From an uncultured Lachnospiraceae bacterium (GTDB lineage Bacteria; Bacillota; Clostridia; Lachnospirales; Lachnospiraceae): a DNA stretch of 64,000 nt. Positions 15,552-25,600 of the stretch are shown piece after piece. The stretch's first letter is position 1; each line of letters opens with the position of its first letter. The notes below the pieces were generated by a model, which was not told the origin of the DNA, did not search any database, and worked only from the letters and a program-made list of their open reading frames with translations. The stretch lies in assembly GCA_910577045.1 (NCBI GenBank), contig CAJTLB010000010.1, positions 62,001 to 126,000 on the forward strand, read 5' to 3'. The position numbers and the translations under genes were made by a program.

Positions 15552-17207
15552 ATGATTAAGAAAAAATGGCTAGATATTGTAACCGTAATAGGGATGGTTT
15601 TATCTTTAATGTTTACAATGATTCTTACATATTTCCCACATGTATTTGCCTTAGAACCAAAAGGGATATATATGGAATATGAAACAGAGTTATTTCATAA
15701 AGATAAAATTATGGAAATTGATATTTTAATGAGTGATAAGGATTGGGAGGATATGCTTGCTAATGCGTTAAAAGAGGAATATTATTGTTGCGATGTAGTG
15801 ATAAATGGCATTACTTATTACAATGTAGGGATACGGCCAAAAGGGAATACCAGCTTATCGCAGGTTGCGAGCAGTAATACAACAGACAGGTATAGTTTTA
15901 AATTAGAATTTGACCATTATGATTCCACGCAGACTTGTATGGGGTTAGATAAGTTAGTTTTAAATAATATGATTAGTGACGCAACATACCGCAAGGAATA
16001 TCTTTCTTATGATATTATGGAATATTTAGGGGTAGAAACATCTTTGTTTTCTTATGCAGACGTAAGTAGGAATGGAGAGGCATGGGGATTGTATTTTGCA
16101 TTAGAAGCAGTGGAAGAATCTTATGCGGAAAGGGTATTTGGCGCAGATTATGGAGAATTATATAAGCCAGAAACAATTGGGATGAGTGGAGGGAGTGGAT
16201 CGGATTTATCTTATATAGATAATGAGATTGACAGTTATAGCAGCATCTTTGATGCAGCAGTATTAAAACCTTCAAAAGAAGATAAGGAAAAAGTGGTAGA
16301 AGCATTAGAAAACCTAGAAAAAGGTACTGATTTAGAACAATATATTGATATAGATGCAATGCTTCGTTATATTGCTTCTAATACATTTTTAGTAAACGAT
16401 GACAGTTATTTTGGCACAATGCTCCATAATTATTATTTATATGAAGAAGATGGCAAACTGTCTATGCTTCCATGGGATTATAATTTAGCTTTTGGCGGGT
16501 TCCAAGGGCATAATGCTAGTACAGTTATTAATAGAGGGATTGATGATGTAGTAAGTGGCAATTTAGAGGAACGCCCAATGGTAGCAAAACTTTTGGCAGT
16601 AGAAGAATATAAAGAGCAGTATTATGCTTATTTAGAAGAATTAATAAGCGGATATTTTGAAAGTGGGCATTTTGAAGAAGTAATGGAAAATTTGGATTAT
16701 TTAATTGATAGCTATGTGAAAGAAGACCCAACTGCATTTTATACCTATGAAGAGTATATGAATGCAAAGGATATGTTAAAACAATTTTGTAGGAAGCGTG
16801 CAGAAAGCATACGAAAACAATTAGACGGAACACTGGGAAAAACTGCTGTTACACAAGTAAGTGAAGCAAAAGTAGAGACATCTGCCATTGATATATCTGT
16901 TATGGGTTCCCAAGGAGGCAGGGGAGAAGAAAATAGAGAAAAAATGGCAGAAGCAATGGGAAAAGTACAAGAAAATATACCACCCAATAGTGAAATGGAA
17001 AATAACCCAGATTGGGCAAATACAAGGGAGAATAGGCTGCAAGGGGGAGGGGGAAGATTCCCAGGGGGTGCCCCAGAAGGTTTTACAGAAACGTTCCAAA
17101 GAGAGAATAATAGCCAAAATAGTACATGGGCATGGTTAGCGATATCCGCTTTTGTAATGGGAGCAGGGTTATTGTTTGTAAAGTTGTATCCAAGAAGTAG
17201 GTATTAA
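15552..17207 (+). CDS. CotH-family protein kinase, membrane-anchored
   Basis: A 551-residue secreted or membrane-bound CotH protein. An N-terminal hydrophobic segment (about 9-32) may be a signal anchor. CotH kinase motifs follow: GIRPKGNTS, SFKLEFDHY, KLVLNNMISDATYRKEYLSYDIM, GLYFALEAVEESY and the catalytic or metal-binding MLPWDYNLAFGGF. After about residue 430 there is a low-complexity Glu/Asn/Gly-rich stretch (LQGGGGRFPGG) and a C-terminal membrane helix (about 524-543). In spores CotH phosphorylates coat proteins; here the target is unknown. It is the third gene of the VTC-DUF4956-CotH operon and is followed by a perfect terminator. Confidence 0.9.
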   Translation: MIKKKWLDIVTVIGMVLSLMFTMILTYFPHVFALEPKGIYMEYETELFHKDKIMEIDILMSDKDWEDMLANALKEEYYCCDVVINGITYYNVGIRPKGNTSLSQVASSNTTDRYSFKLEFDHYDSTQTCMGLDKLVLNNMISDATYRKEYLSYDIMEYLGVETSLFSYADVSRNGEAWGLYFALEAVEESYAERVFGADYGELYKPETIGMSGGSGSDLSYIDNEIDSYSSIFDAAVLKPSKEDKEKVVEALENLEKGTDLEQYIDIDAMLRYIASNTFLVNDDSYFGTMLHNYYLYEEDGKLSMLPWDYNLAFGGFQGHNASTVINRGIDDVVSGNLEERPMVAKLLAVEEYKEQYYAYLEELISGYFESGHFEEVMENLDYLIDSYVKEDPTAFYTYEEYMNAKDMLKQFCRKRAESIRKQLDGTLGKTAVTQVSEAKVETSAIDISVMGSQGGRGEENREKMAEAMGKVQENIPPNSEMENNPDWANTRENRLQGGGGRFPGGAPEGFTETFQRENNSQNSTWAWLAISAFVMGAGLLFVKLYPRSRY

Positions 17208-17252
17208 AAAAATAGTTTAGAGAACTTATATAAATATTCCAATTTTATGTAT

Positions 17253-17299
17253 TTTCCCTTGTTTTTGCCTTTATGAGCCAAAACAAGGGAAATTTTTTA
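17253..17299 (+). terminator. Rho-independent terminator
   Basis: TTTCCCTTGTTTTT (17253-17266) pairs perfectly with AAAAACAAGGGAAA (17280-17293), followed by six T. It ends the VTC-DUF4956-CotH operon. Confidence 0.9.
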
Positions 17300-17339
17300 T
17301 TCTCCGCCAATTTTTTATCTAGCCAGAGAGACATGAAAA

Positions 17340-17624
17340 AGCAAGCCAGTCTATCAAAAGCAAACGCTGCCTAGCCTATTCTTTGGAGGTGTGGCAAAGG
17401 CAAAAGACTTTCTGCAAAACCGTATCAGGAAAAAAGATATGCCACCTAAGTTTACACTTGATATTGAGATGGCAGAGTTTCGCCATATATGAAATCTGAT
17501 AATAAAAGTACAGGATAACGCGAGGAATATTAAAAACTTGCAGGACAAAATGCTGCCGTAGTTGAAACAACAGCTTGCCAATACAAAAGGACTTTTCAAA
17601 GGTAAAGACCATAACGAACAATAA
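17340..17624 (+). pseudogene. Decayed coding remnant, possibly mobilisation-related
   Basis: The 17208-17728 gap has no intact gene. Within it the + strand reads coding-like pieces broken by stops, for example EVWQRQKTF and NIKNLQDKMLP, stop, LKQQLANTKGLFKGK, ending at TAA near 17622. The last phrase resembles the coiled-coil part of plasmid or ICE mobilisation relaxases. This is a weak impression from a short stretch. It suggests the neighbourhood once carried mobile DNA. Confidence 0.3.
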
Positions 17625-17728
17625 TAGATTTATTCAAGAAATTGTGGTACAATTAATTTATTATTAACATATTTTTCGCTTATATTTGGTTATAGATGTA
17701 AAGATAATTTATCAAGGAGAAGTATATT

Positions 17729-18871
17729 GTGACCGATGGTTACACAGTTTTAATTCCGAATTTTGCGGTAGAAAAAAGGACAAAAGCGCTAAACACAGGA
17801 GTATGGGGATTTGTTGGAGTTATCTCTATGTTTACGGTGGGTGTTGTTTTTGTGTCACATATAATGCTTGTTTCAATTCTGAAAATTACAAGCACCTTTG
17901 CTTCAGATAATATGATGATTGCAGGAGTGTGTCCAATAATAGCTTTTGCCTTTATTTTTGGTATTGGATTATTTATTTTTTTATCTAGTTTACAGACAGC
18001 ATATGTAATACGGCCTGATAAAATAATGAAAGGAAAAATTACAAACAAAGCATATAAAAATAATGCAAAATCACAGGCAGCGCATGCCCTAACAGCATAT
18101 ATGGCAGCCAATGTGTTAAATGGTTCGAAGGTTTCTGGTATTAACGGCATAAAGAATCTGTTTGGCATATTGGAACTGATTTTTTTAAATATTGAAGATG
18201 GATTTGCCCAGCAATTCTTCTTTACTGAATTATACAAAAGAAAGGAATATCACAATCCACAGCTTATAAAAGAAACAAAACATTTTTATACATATCTTTG
18301 TGGCAACAAAAAGTTAAAGATACGAAAAATATACACTAGCATGGATAATGATGTACAAAATGCAAAAGAAGTTTCTATTTTGAAAAGGGTGGTGGTTAGA
18401 GCTTTACTAGTTATTGTGATATTCTCTGCTATTTCTATTGCGGATATAGCAATTGGTTTGTCTAACAACAACAATTACATCAATCATATAACGCAAAATC
18501 ACTCTGAAATAGAAACTAAGCTGGCAGATTTTGGGTATAAATCAGATAAAGTAAATAATAAATGCTATCGGTTTGAGAAGACAGTTTCATCACAAAGAAC
18601 TTCATATATCAAGTATTTCTTTGATTTAGATGGTTCTGTAGAAAGAGTTGAGTTTGAAATCTATTTTGATAAATCATCAGATAGAATAGAACAAGAAATT
18701 GAATATATCTTCATTTCATTGAATGATGGCATAACAGAACAGCAGATAGAAAAATTTATACAAGATGTACAATCCACAATACAAGGCAACTATGTATATA
18801 ATAAGTTACAGACTAACAATTACTCAATAGTATTAGGAACAAGTGGCAAGCATGCTCATATACACAATTAG
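17729..18871 (+). CDS. Hypothetical membrane protein
   Basis: A 380-residue protein that I do not recognise. Two membrane helices (about 24-50 and 62-90) are followed by a soluble stretch with an Ala/Asn-rich segment (AAHALTAYMAANVLNG). A third helix (about 222-246) leads to a C-terminal region of about 130 residues with alternating charged and hydrophobic residues, probably an independent domain. GTG at 17729 follows AAGGAG with a 9-nt gap. It is flanked by decayed DNA upstream and a perfect hairpin downstream, so it is an isolated accessory gene. No functional clue is visible. Confidence 0.7.
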   Translation: MTDGYTVLIPNFAVEKRTKALNTGVWGFVGVISMFTVGVVFVSHIMLVSILKITSTFASDNMMIAGVCPIIAFAFIFGIGLFIFLSSLQTAYVIRPDKIMKGKITNKAYKNNAKSQAAHALTAYMAANVLNGSKVSGINGIKNLFGILELIFLNIEDGFAQQFFFTELYKRKEYHNPQLIKETKHFYTYLCGNKKLKIRKIYTSMDNDVQNAKEVSILKRVVVRALLVIVIFSAISIADIAIGLSNNNNYINHITQNHSEIETKLADFGYKSDKVNNKCYRFEKTVSSQRTSYIKYFFDLDGSVERVEFEIYFDKSSDRIEQEIEYIFISLNDGITEQQIEKFIQDVQSTIQGNYVYNKLQTNNYSIVLGTSGKHAHIHN

Positions 18872-18887
18872 TTCCAAATCCCTAATT

Positions 18888-18958
18888 AAAATATCTTAAC
18901 TAGACAAGACAGCGGGTGAAGATTCATGCTCTGTCTTGTCTAGTTAAGATATTTTTTT
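18888..18958 (+). terminator. Perfect 25-bp hairpin terminator
   Basis: 18888-18912 and 18931-18955 are perfect reverse complements over 25 bp with an 18-nt loop, followed by T to 18958. The A-rich 5' side would also allow termination on the - strand for the SUFU gene. It is unusually long for a simple terminator. Confidence 0.75.
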
Positions 18959-19013
18959 GCCCTTGAATTTGTCCTTATTCTATAACAATACTTTTTTTAA
19001 TAAAAGTTATTAT

Positions 19014-19181
19014 GTTGTTTCAATCCACTCACGGCAGTTAGGAGCAAGACAATTATGTGGATTGCCTCATGGCAGTAGGGGATACCATTTTCGCTCCGCC
19101 CGCTACTGCCGTTATTATTGTTTTGGGCAATTCCTCCCCTACCTAAGAGGAAGGGGATTCCTTGTTGTTAGTTGTTGAAAA
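19014..19181 (+). repeat. 168-bp dispersed repeat, copy 2
   Basis: Same length and boundaries as the copy at 1040-1207, with five transitions: one near CCACTC(A/G)CGG, three in GGGGATAC(CATT)TTCG, and one in CTACTGC(C/T)G. The last makes CTACTGCC fully complementary to GGCAGTAG upstream, so the structure is preserved or improved. It ends 15 bp from the SUFU-gene stop. Sequences outside both boundaries are unrelated between copies, which defines the element ends. Confidence 0.75.
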
Positions 19182-19196
19182 AATGATATATTCTAA

Positions 19197-19844
19197 TTAT
19201 TGTATAGAATCCCGGTTATAATCAGTAACATCATTTCCTAATTTTTCATATAGTTCTTTTACACCTATTTCTTTATTCTGGATTGCTAGCAATTCGTTAT
19301 TGGTAACGCCAATAAATTCAACAAAACTAACAGAACCATTAGGTGTGTTTATTGTTTTTAAATCATGATCAGGTATCGTAATAAAACCTGTGATATTAGA
19401 CTGCATTTGAGTATCTATACCAGTTGTCTGCCCTGTATATAGGTATTCATATGGATAAAAAGTTTCTCCTTCCGTAAAGGTCAGCCGAGCTATGGTTTGT
19501 AAAATTCCACATATGCCTTTTAATTCTGCTTCTTCATCTTGATAAGAGCCTTTTTTTAGTTTTAAAGTAAATTCCATGCCAAATCCGCTGATTTCTTTAT
19601 TTTCAGATTCTTTTTCATATAATTCAGATAACCCATAGGTTACAAAATGCCAATAATCTCCGCCATCATAGATGCTAATTCCATCAAGTGGATCATTTCC
19701 TCCTAGCCTCCAGCTAATTAAAGTTGCATAATGTTTAGGGTTTTTTTGTGTGGGGTAGACTCGTTCACATTCTTGGGTTATGGCATCCCAACCAGTAGAT
19801 AATACGATTTCATCTTTCCTTATATCTTTATTTGATGGTTCCAT
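19197..19844 (-). CDS. Suppressor-of-fused (SUFU) domain protein
   Basis: A 215-residue protein with a SUFU-like domain. Conserved family pieces are GWDAITQECERVYP, the DYWHFVTYGLSELYEKE core, GFGMEFTLKL and the later ITGFITIPDHDL. In bacteria this domain is frequently found as an immunity protein of polymorphic toxin systems. No toxin gene is seen next to it, so here it is an orphan. AAAGGAGG lies 4 nt before the ATG. The 168-bp repeat abuts its 3' end. Confidence 0.85.
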   Translation of the reverse strand: MEPSNKDIRKDEIVLSTGWDAITQECERVYPTQKNPKHYATLISWRLGGNDPLDGISIYDGGDYWHFVTYGLSELYEKESENKEISGFGMEFTLKLKKGSYQDEEAELKGICGILQTIARLTFTEGETFYPYEYLYTGQTTGIDTQMQSNITGFITIPDHDLKTINTPNGSVSFVEFIGVTNNELLAIQNKEIGVKELYEKLGNDVTDYNRDSIQ

Positions 19845-20032
19845 AAGACCTCCTTTTAGGCTATAGGTTCACTACGTATAGGTAAATTATAACAAAAAAG
19901 AGATATAGTGGCAATTATTTATTTTAAGGTAAGGGCATAATAGAAAATCTTCTACCATTTTTGTTTATAAAATGGTATACTATACCTGTATTGCAACGGG
20001 CATAATGGAACACAGAGGGGAGCAAAAGCACT

Positions 20033-22633
20033 ATGAGGAGAGAAAAAAGGGCTGTTATGAAATACGCTGTATGGTTCATTGTTATTTGCCTGCTATGGGT
20101 TATACCAGGGAAAGACTGTATCGCTTATGCAGAAGAACGGGTAATCGACATTATTTATGATAATTCTGGAAGTATGGCGTTTAATGAAACGGACAAATTA
20201 GGTGAAGCAGATAATTATATTACAAGATGGGTAGAGGCAGATTATGCAGTACGTGCATTTTCAGCATTAATGGAAGAGGGGGATAAGCTATATGTGTTCC
20301 CAATGGATAGAAATAAAGAGAATGTGGCAGGAACGCCGCAGGAAAATATAAATTATTTTCAAATTAGCTCACCAAATGACGGAAATATTGACAAGGCTTC
20401 AGAAAACTTTGGGAATACTTATTATGAGGGAATCCACAATGCCATTGCGCACCTACAGGCGCAAAGTGGGGAACGGTGGATTATTATTTTAACAGACAGT
20501 GAAGATAAAAGGCTGTGTGAACAGGCACTAAACCAAGAACTTAGGGATGTGGATTGGGTAAAGGTCTTGTATGTGCCTATTGTAGAAGTACCAGAGAGGT
20601 TAAACTTAAATGCAGAGGTAAACAATAAAGTAATACAGGTTGAACCAAAGAGTGGGAATATTTTTTCGCAGATATTGGAAGCTACGGATTATATTTATAA
20701 TAGGAATTCCCTTACCTTGTCACGGGAAACAGCAGGTACAGTAGAATTTTTAGTTGATGCCCCTATTAAGGAATTAATTGTCCTTATGCAGGCGGAAGGG
20801 GAGACAATAGCATTTAAAAATAGGACAACTACGCTTACAAACGAAAGCCTTAAGGAAAAGGCAGAAAGTATTAGGAAGGAAATTAGCGCAGAAACAGGGT
20901 TACTATTAAAAGGAGACAATAGTTTCCAAAGTTATTCTAATACGCTTAGCCCTTCTTATGGCGGCAACCAGGATTTTGCTAATAATCTTAAGGTGAAAGA
21001 CATACAGGGGGAAATGCTTTCTTTAGATGGAAAAAGTAAAATTGATGCCACACATATTTACCAAAAGGTTATCCCTGTAAAAGCAAATGAATCTATTAAT
21101 ATATATTACCAGCTAGAGCTTGGGCTAGAGCTAGAGCTTTGGCAAGAAGGGAAGAGAATAGAGGAGGGGAAGCTTTTTGAAGGGAGTTATGAGGTGGTGC
21201 TATATCCGATTAACCCAAATTCAGGGGAACGGGTATCAGTGGATGCAAAGTTATTAGAAGGGGTTTCTGTAAAATTAAACGGGGAGGCTTGCCGGTTTGG
21301 GGAACATATCTATATGGAAGCTTCTTATCCAGATACCATTACACTAAAGGCAGAAGCAGAGGGGGCAGCTTTAGAAGAAGTAGTGCAACTTACTAATAAT
21401 TATCCAGTACAAGAGAGAATTTATCCTTTTGTTATCCAAGTATTAGAACAGCCAGTTAGTTTTGATTATAATAAAATGAACAGGAGAAGTATAAATAATG
21501 GGGAGGCAGATGCTGTCCATATAAAACTCTTAGAAGATACAGGAAATAAAGTGCTTGCATTAAGGGATACTTCTATGTATTATTTGGGACTGGAAGCCAA
21601 TATTAGCTATAAGGGCTTAAAAAAATCAGAAAAAGCAAATATAGAAGTAGAGGTTGTGGAAGTAAGTGGGACAGGCGATGAGTTTTTATTATATCCAGTT
21701 TTAACAGAGGAGGAAGACTATGGAGTATATAGGGATGTAAAACTGAATATTTTTGCATATAGGACAGATAATGTAGAGGCTAGCAGGGCAACACAGGAAT
21801 TATCTTTGGCATTAACAGCGGAAAAGGCTGAATTAGAAGCAGAACTATTGCCTGCTCCCAGTTATAGCAGGAAGGATTTAGTGTCTGGAAAAGTCTTATA
21901 TAGCCTTGTTTGTAATGGGGAAGAACTTTCTGATAAGGAAAAAGAAAAGGTAAGCTTCCAAACATTAAAAGGCGGAAATGGATATGTAAATTTAAGCCAG
22001 AAAAAAAGTGCTGGCATATGGCTAAAGGAACAAATGTTAAATTTATATTGGCTTTATAATAATAAGGAGACAATACCAATACATACAAATATTACTTATG
22101 TAAGAAGAGGGGTTCCTTGTAGCGCGGTTTTACAAGGGGATATACAGGTTATATTGGCTCCATTGTGGCTAAGGGTATGCTTGTATATTTTTACGGCAAT
22201 TATATTTTTATTTCTACTTTATATCCTGTTTAATTTGTTGGCGGGACGTTGCTTTTTGCCATTTTTTAAGTGTACCTTGTACTTTAATAATGACCCAGAA
22301 CTTGGCATAAAGATAAAACCTAGGAATTGGCTGCGTTGTTTAGCCGTGCCAAGACGTGGGATCACACTTCGGATGTCTGAAAACCAAAAAGAGGCATATG
22401 GGGTAGAGTGCCCAGATTTGGTTATACAGAAAAGAAAAAGGGTAAGGTATTATTTAAAAAATTGGCCTGTTTTCTCAAAACAGGATTGTTTCCGAATTAA
22501 TGGGCGGTTTATTTATAGAGAAAATGCGGTAATGAATAAAGGGGATCATTTTGAATTTATGGATTCAGGTGGGCTTTGGCATACAATTATATTCCAAGAA
22601 AGCCTTGCTATAAGAGAGGATGGAGAAAGATGA
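20033..22633 (+). CDS. Membrane-anchored VWA-domain protein (first gene of tubulin-like operon)
   Basis: An 866-residue protein with an N-terminal signal peptide (about 10-34), then a von Willebrand A domain with the MIDAS motif DNSGS (Asp43, Ser45, Ser47) and IILTDSED later in the fold. A long extracytoplasmic region, likely beta-rich, precedes one membrane helix (about 708-735). About 130 cytoplasmic residues follow, whose end (RINGRFIYRENAVMNKGDHFEF) loosely resembles an FHA or small beta domain. The MIDAS suggests metal-dependent binding of an extracellular partner. The stop overlaps the next start (ATGA), indicating translational coupling. ATG 20033 is preceded by GAGGGGAG; ATG 20057 is an alternative. 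Confidence 0.85.
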   Translation: MRREKRAVMKYAVWFIVICLLWVIPGKDCIAYAEERVIDIIYDNSGSMAFNETDKLGEADNYITRWVEADYAVRAFSALMEEGDKLYVFPMDRNKENVAGTPQENINYFQISSPNDGNIDKASENFGNTYYEGIHNAIAHLQAQSGERWIIILTDSEDKRLCEQALNQELRDVDWVKVLYVPIVEVPERLNLNAEVNNKVIQVEPKSGNIFSQILEATDYIYNRNSLTLSRETAGTVEFLVDAPIKELIVLMQAEGETIAFKNRTTTLTNESLKEKAESIRKEISAETGLLLKGDNSFQSYSNTLSPSYGGNQDFANNLKVKDIQGEMLSLDGKSKIDATHIYQKVIPVKANESINIYYQLELGLELELWQEGKRIEEGKLFEGSYEVVLYPINPNSGERVSVDAKLLEGVSVKLNGEACRFGEHIYMEASYPDTITLKAEAEGAALEEVVQLTNNYPVQERIYPFVIQVLEQPVSFDYNKMNRRSINNGEADAVHIKLLEDTGNKVLALRDTSMYYLGLEANISYKGLKKSEKANIEVEVVEVSGTGDEFLLYPVLTEEEDYGVYRDVKLNIFAYRTDNVEASRATQELSLALTAEKAELEAELLPAPSYSRKDLVSGKVLYSLVCNGEELSDKEKEKVSFQTLKGGNGYVNLSQKKSAGIWLKEQMLNLYWLYNNKETIPIHTNITYVRRGVPCSAVLQGDIQVILAPLWLRVCLYIFTAIIFLFLLYILFNLLAGRCFLPFFKCTLYFNNDPELGIKIKPRNWLRCLAVPRRGITLRMSENQKEAYGVECPDLVIQKRKRVRYYLKNWPVFSKQDCFRINGRFIYRENAVMNKGDHFEFMDSGGLWHTIIFQESLAIREDGER

Positions 22634-25600
22634 TAGCACCTACATTAATTATTGGCTTAGGCGGGATAGGCTCTGAAATTGTTAGTATGGTGGAACAAAA
22701 AACATATGGGCTGGGGCTAGAGTCACCTAATGTAAAATATATTTTAATTGATACAGATGAACATGCGTTACAAGAGCGTAAAAGAAATGGGTTTAAAGGG
22801 CTTACTATCCGTATTTCAAATAATATTACGGTGGAGCAATGCCTAAAAATGAATTCTTATGCAAAGGAAGAATGGTACCCTGATAATAATATTTTTATGA
22901 ATAAAACGCTGACAGATGGGGCAGGCCAAGTGCGGGCAATTTCAAGGTTAGCATTGGAACATGCCGTTTCGCAGGAAATGCTAGATCCATTGTTCCAGAC
23001 TATTTTTGAATTGCACCATATGCAGAGGAATACAGAAGCTAGGACACAAAGGATAGCGTTAGTAAGTTCCCTTGCAGGCGGGACTGGTTCAGGGCTTTTA
23101 CTGCCATTTGCGATTTATCTTGCAGACTACTTAAAAAAACATTTTCCACAGAATGGTTATAATATGAATGGGTTTTTTATGATGCCTGACGTGGTAATGC
23201 ACTATGGCAACGGGAATAATGTGGAACGGATGAGCTTATATTCTAATGCGTATGCAGCAGTGAAAGAATTGGATTATTTTATACAAGCCAATATAGGCAC
23301 AGTAGAACGAAAAGAAAATATACGCCTATTGGAAGCAGAAGGGGAATATTTCCAAGGGACTTTATATAATTTCACATTCCTATTTGGTTTATTTAATGAT
23401 AATTGCGGCAATGCAGAAGGGTTAAAAACACTACAAGGGTATAAAGAAATGATAGCAGATTGTATTTACCTGCCTTATTGCAGCCCAATTAATGAAAGAA
23501 ACACCGCTTGGGAAGATAATAAATTTAAGCATCTTACTATTATGTTAAGTATGGGGCAAGAGAAGAAATACCGCCATTTTGGTAGTATTGGCGTAGCAAA
23601 ACTTCAGTACCCATATGAGAAGGTAAAAAAATACTTGACACTTTGCTGGGCTAAAGACACTATGGAAAATGACTGGTTTTATTATGATTCTGAATATTAT
23701 TCTTATGTGCAAGAATATGTAGATCAGGAAAGGCAGGGGCTTGTAAGTGAGCCAATGAAATCTTTAAGGGAGTATTATATAGAAAAAGTCCAGTTGGCGA
23801 ATAAGCCGTTGTCCCAAAAGATATTGGATAGCCTAGAAGGAAGTGAAACAGATGCAAAGCGTACAGCATGGGCCCAATATACCCATGCACTAGAAGAGTA
23901 TTTAGTAACAGAATTAGATGCCATTATGGAAAAAAGAATGGCAGTAGTATTTAAAAGCCTGCGTGTTTTGCAGGGGAATTTAAAAGAAAAGACAATCCAA
24001 AATATATTTGCAGACAGCTTGGCACATGGATATTTGGGAGATTGCCAGAATATTTTTATTAAAAAATTTGATGAGCTTTTTAAGCTTGGTGGGCAGGTAA
24101 TGCAGGAAAAGAAAAGGCTTGCTTTAGAAGTGTTCCGGCCCCAGCCATTACACAGGGAAGTAAAGCAGAAATATTTTTTAGAATATTGGCTGCAAAATGG
24201 GCTTAGGGGAGGGATACTCCATCCAAATGGAGTCCGTTACTTTTTTATCCAAACACAAAAATACTTTGAGGCAAGGGCAAACCAGTTAGAGCAGGAGTTA
24301 AAAGATGCCCGCGGCAGGATAGAAACAATACAAGAGGGCTACCGGAATAATAGTAAAAAGAATTTAATTGATACTATTGAAGAGGTAAATGGCATGAATG
24401 GAAGTATTGCAAGCCAAGTAAGGAATGAGGTTTTGTATTATTGTTATATGGAAGGGATTGAAAAGATTGAACAGTTAAATAAAGCGTATGAGCTTATGTT
24501 TGATGTATATAGGAAAGGGATTGGCCAGCTAGAAGAGAAACTGCAGGTTGTATTAAATGAACTTACACATTATGAAGGTACTAGAGTAAAAATGATATGT
24601 AATGAGAAGGAATACTTAGATAGTGTTTATCAAGAAATGAAAGCAGATATACCTAATTATTATGGTGCATTGGATAAGGTATCAACCCATATGTTTGAAA
24701 TGGCAGGGCAATGGAAGGAGAAGCAAAAGGATAAAACAGTAATTTGGGAAAGTTTAATACAGAGCTGGGAGAATAATTTCCAAGAAGTATATGGCGAAGT
24801 ATATGATATGGATATTATTTCTGCTGCAGAAAAACAGGTACTTTGGGAAAGAGGGCAAGGTAGGGCAGATGAACAGGTGGTTGGCTTAGAAATTACAAGA
24901 ATCCTGCAATATTGTGAGGATAAGTTGTCGGCCCCATTTTTAAATGTGTCTGGCGTACCAGAAAAAGAGATTATTAAGGAGAATTATTTCCATACTAGTT
25001 TGTTAGATTTAAAAGGGATGAAAAGAGAAATTGTAGAAAAGGAATTAGTAGGGAAAAATGGGGTATATGAAGATAAGGTGATTGATAAGTATACTATTGT
25101 TTACTATCAGTCCTTATTTGGTGTCCATGCAAACCATTTGGATGCGTTTAAGGGGGCAGATGAGGCAGTTGCGGGGAATTGTTATAAGGCCTATGATGAT
25201 ATTACGAAGCGGATGCACTTAAATGAAAGTGCAAGCCAGATTTTAACCCCACATTTAGATAGAAACTGGCATAAGGCTTATGTACTGCCAGAGATGAACC
25301 GGGACATACAAATAAAAAGGGAAAAAGAAGAGTGGATGGCACTGATTTATGGCTGTTTAATGGGACGGATTACAAGGACAGAGGAAAAGAAATACCGGAT
25401 ATCAGAGTCTGTTTTTGTACATGAAGATTGTGGGAGCCTTTTAGAAGTTATGGAAATTATCCGGGAGTTTAGAGAAGAAAAGGATACTATTAACCAAAAA
25501 AGGAAAGAGGATTTAGAAGAATTGTTAAAAGAAGACATAAATCCTAACCAAAGTAAGTTTATAGAAAAATATAAGCAAACAAAAATAGTGAAAGATATTT

